Shown: one piece after another, positions 60,194 to 64,000 of the stretch
Layout: the number at the start of each line of letters is the position of its first letter
Position numbering within the stretch: position 1 is the first letter of the stretch
Source of the DNA: Streptomyces sp. SLBN-31
Lineage (GTDB): Bacteria > Actinomycetota > Actinomycetes > Streptomycetales > Streptomycetaceae
Direction: 5' to 3'
NCBI RefSeq assembly: GCF_006715395.1
Contig: NZ_VFNC01000001.1
Coordinates: 1,550,001-1,614,000, forward strand
Length of the DNA stretch: 64,000 bases
Translations under genes and position numbers: made by a program
The notes under the pieces: generated by a model
Seen by the model: only the letters and a program-made list of their open reading frames with translations
Database searches by the model: none
Told to the model about the DNA's origin: nothing

Positions 60194-61531
60194 GTGACGA
60201 CCGTCCAATCACCCCCTGCGCCCCCCACGGCGATACGCCCCAGGGTGGTGGCCCGCACGGGCCTGTACGCCGTGCTGGCCGCGAACGCGGCCGTGGTCGC
60301 CTACTTCTTCGCCCAGGCGGGCTTCGCCTCCAACGCGCTGATCGTCATCGGCCGCCTCGCCGGCCTCTACGGCGCCCTGGTCATGGCCTTTCAGCTGGTG
60401 CTGGTGGCCCGGCTGCCCTGGCTGGACCGCCGTATCGGCATGGACCGGCTGACGGCCTGGCACCGCTGGACCGGCTTCGCCCTGCTGTGGACGCTCCTCA
60501 CGCACGCCGTCTTCATCTCCTTCGGATACGCCGACGGGGCCAGCGTCGGCCCGGTCACCGAACTCGTCGACCTCGCCGAGACCACCGAGGGTGTGCTGCG
60601 CGCGATCGTCGCGCTCGGCATCGTCCTCGCGGTCGGCGCGGTCTCCGCGCGCTGTGCCCGCCGCCGACTCGCCTACGAGACCTGGCACTTCATCCACCTC
60701 TACACCTACGTCGCGGTGGTCCTCGCCTTCACCCACCAGGTCGCGGTCGGTACGACGTTCACCTCGTCGTCCGCCGCGAAGACGTACTGGTACGGGGTGT
60801 GGGCCGTGGCGCTGGGCGCGGTGGCCCTGGGCCGCCTGGTGCTGCCGCTGTGGCGCAACACCCGCCACCGGTTCCGGGTGTCGGCGGTCGTCCCGGAGTC
60901 CGACAACGTCGTGTCGATCCACATCACCGGCAAGGACCTGGACAAACTGCCCGCGCGGGCCGGCCAGTTCTTCCTGTGGCGCTTCCTCACCCCCGACCGG
61001 TGGTGGCAGGCCAACCCCTTCTCCCTCTCCGCCGCCCCCGACGGCCACACCCTGCGCCTGACCGCGAAGGCGGCCGGCGCGGGCAGCGCCGCCCTGCGCC
61101 ACGTGAAGGCCGGCACGCGCGTCTTCGCCGAGGGCCCCTACGGCGCCTTCACCACCCTGCACCGCACGAGGACCGAGTCCCTGCTCATCGCGGGCGGCGT
61201 CGGCGTCACCCCCATCCGGGCCATCCTGGAGGACATCGAGGGCCACGCGGTCGTCGTCTACCGCGTCGCCTCCGAACGCGACGCCGTCCTCTACGACGAA
61301 CTGCGCGACCTCGCGCTCGCCAAGGGCGCCGAACTGCACCTGGTGACCGGGCCGCCGGTCCCCGACAAGCTCGCGCCGAGCGAACTGGCCCGGCTGGTGC
61401 CGGACATCGCCGAGCGGGACGTATTCCTGTGCGGACCGCCGCCGATGATGAACGCGGTGCTGCGCACCCTGGACGAGCTGGGCGTGCCCAAGCGGCAGGT
61501 CCACTTCGAGCGCTTCAGCCTGGCCGGATGA
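60194..61531 (+). CDS. Ferric reductase-like membrane flavoprotein (FAD/NAD oxidoreductase)
   Basis: A 445-residue protein. Six helices (~18-215) carry His pairs (TAWHRWTGFALLWTLLTHAV and ETWHFIHLYTYVAVVLAFTHQ) that would hold two b haems across the membrane. The C-terminal half has the FAD module (FSLSAAPDGHTLRLTAKAAG) and the NAD(P) module (LLIAGGVGVTPIRAIL, ending VFLCGPPPMMNAVLRTL). It moves electrons from NAD(P)H outward. GTG 60194 has AAGGAG ten bases upstream. The FMN protein gene starts 19 bp after its stop, so it is probably the electron source for that protein. Confidence 0.92.
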   Translation: MTTVQSPPAPPTAIRPRVVARTGLYAVLAANAAVVAYFFAQAGFASNALIVIGRLAGLYGALVMAFQLVLVARLPWLDRRIGMDRLTAWHRWTGFALLWTLLTHAVFISFGYADGASVGPVTELVDLAETTEGVLRAIVALGIVLAVGAVSARCARRRLAYETWHFIHLYTYVAVVLAFTHQVAVGTTFTSSSAAKTYWYGVWAVALGAVALGRLVLPLWRNTRHRFRVSAVVPESDNVVSIHITGKDLDKLPARAGQFFLWRFLTPDRWWQANPFSLSAAPDGHTLRLTAKAAGAGSAALRHVKAGTRVFAEGPYGAFTTLHRTRTESLLIAGGVGVTPIRAILEDIEGHAVVVYRVASERDAVLYDELRDLALAKGAELHLVTGPPVPDKLAPSELARLVPDIAERDVFLCGPPPMMNAVLRTLDELGVPKRQVHFERFSLAG

Positions 61532-61550
61532 GGAAGACGGGAAAGACATC

Positions 61551-61946
61551 GTGAAGCGAGCCATACCTGTCGTCGTCCTGAGCATCGCGGGCCTGGTCCC
61601 GGTCTGGCGCTACGAGCCGTCGGCCGGCGCCCCGGCCACGACACCGTCCGCGTCCGCCTCCACGGGAAGCTCGTCGGGAACCTCGTCTGGGACCGTCGTC
61701 AAGGGGACGACGATCCGGACGGACAAGGGTCCGGTACAGGTCCAGGTCACCTTCGACGGCGACCGGATCACCGCCGTGCGCATGCTCCAGCAGCCGAACC
61801 ACCCCCAGACGACGGCCGCCGTGCCGAAACTGGTCGCGGAGACGTTGCGGGCGCAGAGCGCGGACATCGACACGGTGTCCGGCGCGACGATCACCAGCGA
61901 CGCCTACAAGGAGTCCCTGCAGGCCGCGATCGACGTGAGAGGCTGA
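61551..61946 (+). CDS. Covalent FMN-binding domain protein
   Basis: A 131-residue exported protein. An N-terminal helix (~3-20) is followed by a Ser/Thr/Ala-rich linker (~24-50) and an FMN_bind domain ending in DTVSGATITSDAY, which contains the ApbE attachment motif Dxx(S/T)GA(T/S); the Thr of SGAT takes FMN through a phosphoester bond. It therefore should carry one flavin outside the membrane. It is flanked by the ferric-reductase-like gene and apbE, its natural electron donor and modifying enzyme. Confidence 0.93.
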   Translation: MKRAIPVVVLSIAGLVPVWRYEPSAGAPATTPSASASTGSSSGTSSGTVVKGTTIRTDKGPVQVQVTFDGDRITAVRMLQQPNHPQTTAAVPKLVAETLRAQSADIDTVSGATITSDAYKESLQAAIDVRG

Positions 61947-61950
61947 TCCG

Positions 61951-62691
61951 GTGCACCGGGTCGAACACGTCATGGGCTTTCCCGTCTCGCTGCGGGTGGA
62001 CGACGAGGACGTACCCGAGCGGGCCGCGGACGAGGTCTTCGCGTGGCTGCGCGAGGTCGACGCCCGGTTCAGCCCCTACCGGCCCGACAGCGAGGTGTGC
62101 CGCCACGACCGCGGTGAACTGGAGCGGCACGAGCTCAGCGACGACCTCGTCGAGGTCCTCGACCTGTGCGAGCACTACCGCCGGGCGACCGGCGGCGCGT
62201 TCGACGCGCGGCTGCCGGGGCGGGGGCTCGACCCCAACGCGGTGGTCAAGGGCTGGTCCGTGCAGCGGGCTGCCGACCTGCTGCGGGCGGCCGGGGCACG
62301 ACGGTTCGTGCTGAACGCCGGCGGTGACGTGGTCGCCGCCGGCGGGCCCTGGCGGGTGGGAGTACGGCACCCCGAGCACGCCGACAAACTGTGCGCGGTG
62401 CTGGAACTGACCGACGGCGCCGTCGCCACCTCCGCCCGCTACGAGCGCGGCGACCACATCGTCGACGGCCGGACCGGACGTCCGGCGACCGGGCTGCTGA
62501 GCCTGACGGTCGTCGCCCCCTCGCTCACCGAGGCGGACTCGGTGGCCACGGCCGCCTTCGCGATGGGCACCGAGGGCATCGGCTGGGCCGCCTCGCTCCC
62601 CGGGTGCGAGGTGTTCGCCGTGGACACCGGGGGCCAGGTGCTGCGCACGGAGGGCTTCCCCGTCGCGCGGGAGGATCCGGCACCCGGATGA
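61951..62691 (+). CDS. apbE: FAD:protein FMN transferase (ApbE)
   Basis: A 246-residue ApbE. The fold shows HRVEHVMGFPVSLRV, VDARFSPYRPDSEV, LDPNAVVKGWSVQRAADLL, FVLNAGGDVVAAGG and the Mg-binding region SLTEADSVATAAFAMG. It cuts FAD and places FMN on the Thr of SGAT-type motifs. No signal peptide is visible, as in the actinobacterial short type. It begins 4 bp after the FMN protein stop. Confidence 0.94.
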   Translation: MHRVEHVMGFPVSLRVDDEDVPERAADEVFAWLREVDARFSPYRPDSEVCRHDRGELERHELSDDLVEVLDLCEHYRRATGGAFDARLPGRGLDPNAVVKGWSVQRAADLLRAAGARRFVLNAGGDVVAAGGPWRVGVRHPEHADKLCAVLELTDGAVATSARYERGDHIVDGRTGRPATGLLSLTVVAPSLTEADSVATAAFAMGTEGIGWAASLPGCEVFAVDTGGQVLRTEGFPVAREDPAPG

Positions 62692-62697
62692 GCCGAA

Positions 62698-62734
62698 GGG
62701 CGGGCCGCCGGCGGGGGAGTCCGGCGGCCCGCCC
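62698..62734. terminator. 14-bp perfect stem hairpin between convergent genes
   Basis: GGGCGGGCCGCCGG (62698-62711) pairs with CCGGCGGCCCGCCC (62721-62734) around a 9-nt loop. It sits between the apbE stop (62691) and the glycosyltransferase stop (62757) and can serve both strands. Confidence 0.85.
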
Positions 62735-62756
62735 GCTCATGGGGTGGGGAAGAGGG

Positions 62757-64000
62757 TCAGGCGACGTCGGAGGCGTCCAGGCGGTACAGGCCGCTGTAGG
62801 CGCTCACCGCCGTTCCATGGGCCTTGACCCAGGTGGAGACAGCGGAGTCGGTGCCCTGGCCGCCGCCTTGGCTGCTGACGACGACGTAGTGCAGCTTGCC
62901 CGACTTCACCAGGCTCTTGAGCTTGGCCAGCGTCATCGCGTTGTCGCTGCCGGACCAGCCGCCCATGGAGATGACCGGCTGCCCCGACTCCAGAATGATC
63001 GAGGACGCGGTCTGGTCGGTGGCCACCGCCACCAGCCAGGTGGCGCCGTCCTGGTGCTTCTTCAGGTACGTGATCATCGCGGAGCTCACGCCACCGCCCA
63101 TGCCGCCGCCCATGCCTTCAGCGCTACGTCCGGCCTGCGACCGGCTGCTGCTCCCGGTACCGGTCGGCGGCTGCCCCATGGACTGCCCTCCGCCGACGCC
63201 TGATCCGCTCGGCGCGCCGCCCATGCCGCCACCACCGGGGCCGCCGCCCATGCCGCCGCCGGTACTGGGGCCGGCCGTCGGGTTGGTGCCGTTGGTGCTC
63301 GCCGTCGTCGCCGTCGAGACCGAGTAGGCGGCAGGACCGGCGAGCAGGGCCACGACCGCCGCGAGCGAGGCGAGACCGATCAGCCTCCGCCGCCGCGTGA
63401 ACCGCCCGGCCGCCAGCCCGAGCACCGCGGCCGCACCGGCGAGCGCGACCACGACCTCGGCGACCGTGTACACCGTGCCGGAGCCGGAGGCCCGTCGGAG
63501 CAGTACGACCGCCCAGACCGCGCTGACGGCGACCGCACCCGGCAGCACCCAGCCCCACCCGACCGCCGGCCGCTCCTTGAGGGCGCCGTACAGGATGACC
63601 CCGCCCGCACCCGACAGTGCCGCGATACCGGGGGCCATGGCGGTGACGTAGTAGGGGTGGAAGGTGCCCTCGGCGAGGGAGAAGGTCAGGTAGTGCAGGA
63701 CGAACCAGCCGCCCCACAGCATCAGCGCCGCCCGCCGGGCGTCCGTGCGCGGCGCCCGGCCGCGCAGCACCAGAGCGCCGACGAGCGCGATCGCGGCGAA
63801 CGGGATCAGCCAGGAGATCTGTCCGCCCATGATGTCGTTGAACATCCGGTAGATGCCCGAACTGCCGCCGAAGCTCGCGCCGTTGCCCTGCGAGCCGACC
63901 GACGAGCTCGCCCCGAGGATCCGGCCGAAGCCGTTGTAGCCGATGACCAGGTCCCAGACGGTGTTGTCGGTCGACCCGCCGATGTAGGGGCGGTCGGAGG
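62757..64000 (-). CDS. GT39/ArnT-like membrane glycosyltransferase (N-terminal part outside window)
   Basis: The C-terminal ~413 residues are visible; the frame is open through base 64000. At the edge it reads YIGGSTDNTVWDLVIGYNGFGRILG, a motif block of actinobacterial ArnT/YkcB-like mannosyltransferases. Several helices follow (~60-240), then a Gly/Met-rich low-complexity stretch (GGGMGGGPGGGGMGG, about 90 residues) and a C-terminal extracellular domain (~300-413, WLVAVATDQTASSIILESG, VISMGGWSGSDNAMTLA, VSTWVKAHG). It probably glycosylates an envelope component from a lipid-linked sugar. It is convergent with apbE. Confidence 0.9.
   Translation of the reverse strand, partial: SDRPYIGGSTDNTVWDLVIGYNGFGRILGASSSVGSQGNGASFGGSSGIYRMFNDIMGGQISWLIPFAAIALVGALVLRGRAPRTDARRAALMLWGGWFVLHYLTFSLAEGTFHPYYVTAMAPGIAALSGAGGVILYGALKERPAVGWGWVLPGAVAVSAVWAVVLLRRASGSGTVYTVAEVVVALAGAAAVLGLAAGRFTRRRRLIGLASLAAVVALLAGPAAYSVSTATTASTNGTNPTAGPSTGGGMGGGPGGGGMGGAPSGSGVGGGQSMGQPPTGTGSSSRSQAGRSAEGMGGGMGGGVSSAMITYLKKHQDGATWLVAVATDQTASSIILESGQPVISMGGWSGSDNAMTLAKLKSLVKSGKLHYVVVSSQGGGQGTDSAVSTWVKAHGTAVSAYSGLYRLDASDVA

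Noticed and set aside
1..64000. tRNA, rRNA, integrase, transposase or phage genes
   Set aside because: None of the expected sequence blocks was seen on either strand.

Overview
The window is a high-GC chromosomal segment of a sporulating actinomycete, almost certainly a Streptomyces. The evidence is the very high third-position GC, GTG/TTG starts with AGGAG-type ribosome binding sites, a homologue of the sporulation regulator WhiI behind a near-consensus WhiG promoter, the actinobacterial coproporphyrin haem genes (hemE, hemG, hemQ), and families typical of the genus (DUF3000, DUF4349, TIGR04222, LacI-controlled sugar ABC transporters without their own ATPase). About 53 protein genes or remnants are supported. 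No rRNA, tRNA, CRISPR array, insertion sequence or prophage was seen. It reads as chromosomal core with small accessory patches.

Layout. 1-2966: end of a secreted repeat protein, a ~95-bp tandem repeat array, an LCP cell-wall ligase, and a frameshifted remnant related to the first gene. 2982-6421: two-gene fatty acid beta-oxidation operon (multifunctional hydratase/dehydrogenase plus thiolase). 6451-13024: a beta-mannosidase/LacI pair divergent from a sugar ABC transporter (binding lipoprotein and two permeases) with several operator-like palindromes between them. 13032-16023: RNase D, whiI and a DUF3000 gene. 16108-23186: haem genes hemE, hemG and hemQ, interleaved with a rhomboid protease, a CoA-disulfide-reductase-like flavoenzyme and a DUF4349 lipoprotein. 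23187-24797: secreted tripeptidyl-peptidase-like hydrolase. 24935-28915: an unusual set, namely a TIGR04222 membrane protein, two DUF4142 paralogues and a DUF692 (MNIO) iron enzyme fused to a second domain. 29046-33219: Pth2-like hydrolase, zinc ribbon protein, polysaccharide deacetylase lipoprotein, PPK2, PEBP lipoprotein and slipin. 33376-35906: SulP transporter, beta-carbonic anhydrase and a small secreted protein. 36061-40505: ZapE-like ATPase, RibD-like reductase, a small unknown gene, murC and msrB.

40514-45821: a remnant of a flippase-like membrane protein, then an amino-sugar set (GH3 hexosaminidase, BadF-type kinase, RpiR regulator, SIS-domain protein). 45991-48795: a four-domain GAF-GAF-PP2C-HATPase signalling protein. 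48799-57840: a probable envelope-glycan region (polytopic membrane protein, membrane-anchored molybdopterin oxidoreductase, methyltransferase, DUF2064 and GT2 transferases, NAD-dependent epimerase) with a complete two-component system inside it, followed by a 117-bp tandem repeat. 57894-62691: a second two-component system, whose kinase gene carries a one-base frameshift, divergent from a flavin electron-transfer operon (ferric-reductase-like protein, covalent FMN protein, ApbE). Between the two are four direct repeats at 11-bp spacing. The window ends inside a GT39-type membrane glycosyltransferase.

The most notable items are the MNIO/DUF4142/TIGR04222 set with no visible cysteine-rich precursor, the 11-bp-phased direct repeats between the second two-component system and the flavin operon, the kinase frameshift, the two intergenic tandem repeats (95 and 117 bp), and the operator-like inverted repeat over an apparently leaderless promoter of the GH3 gene.
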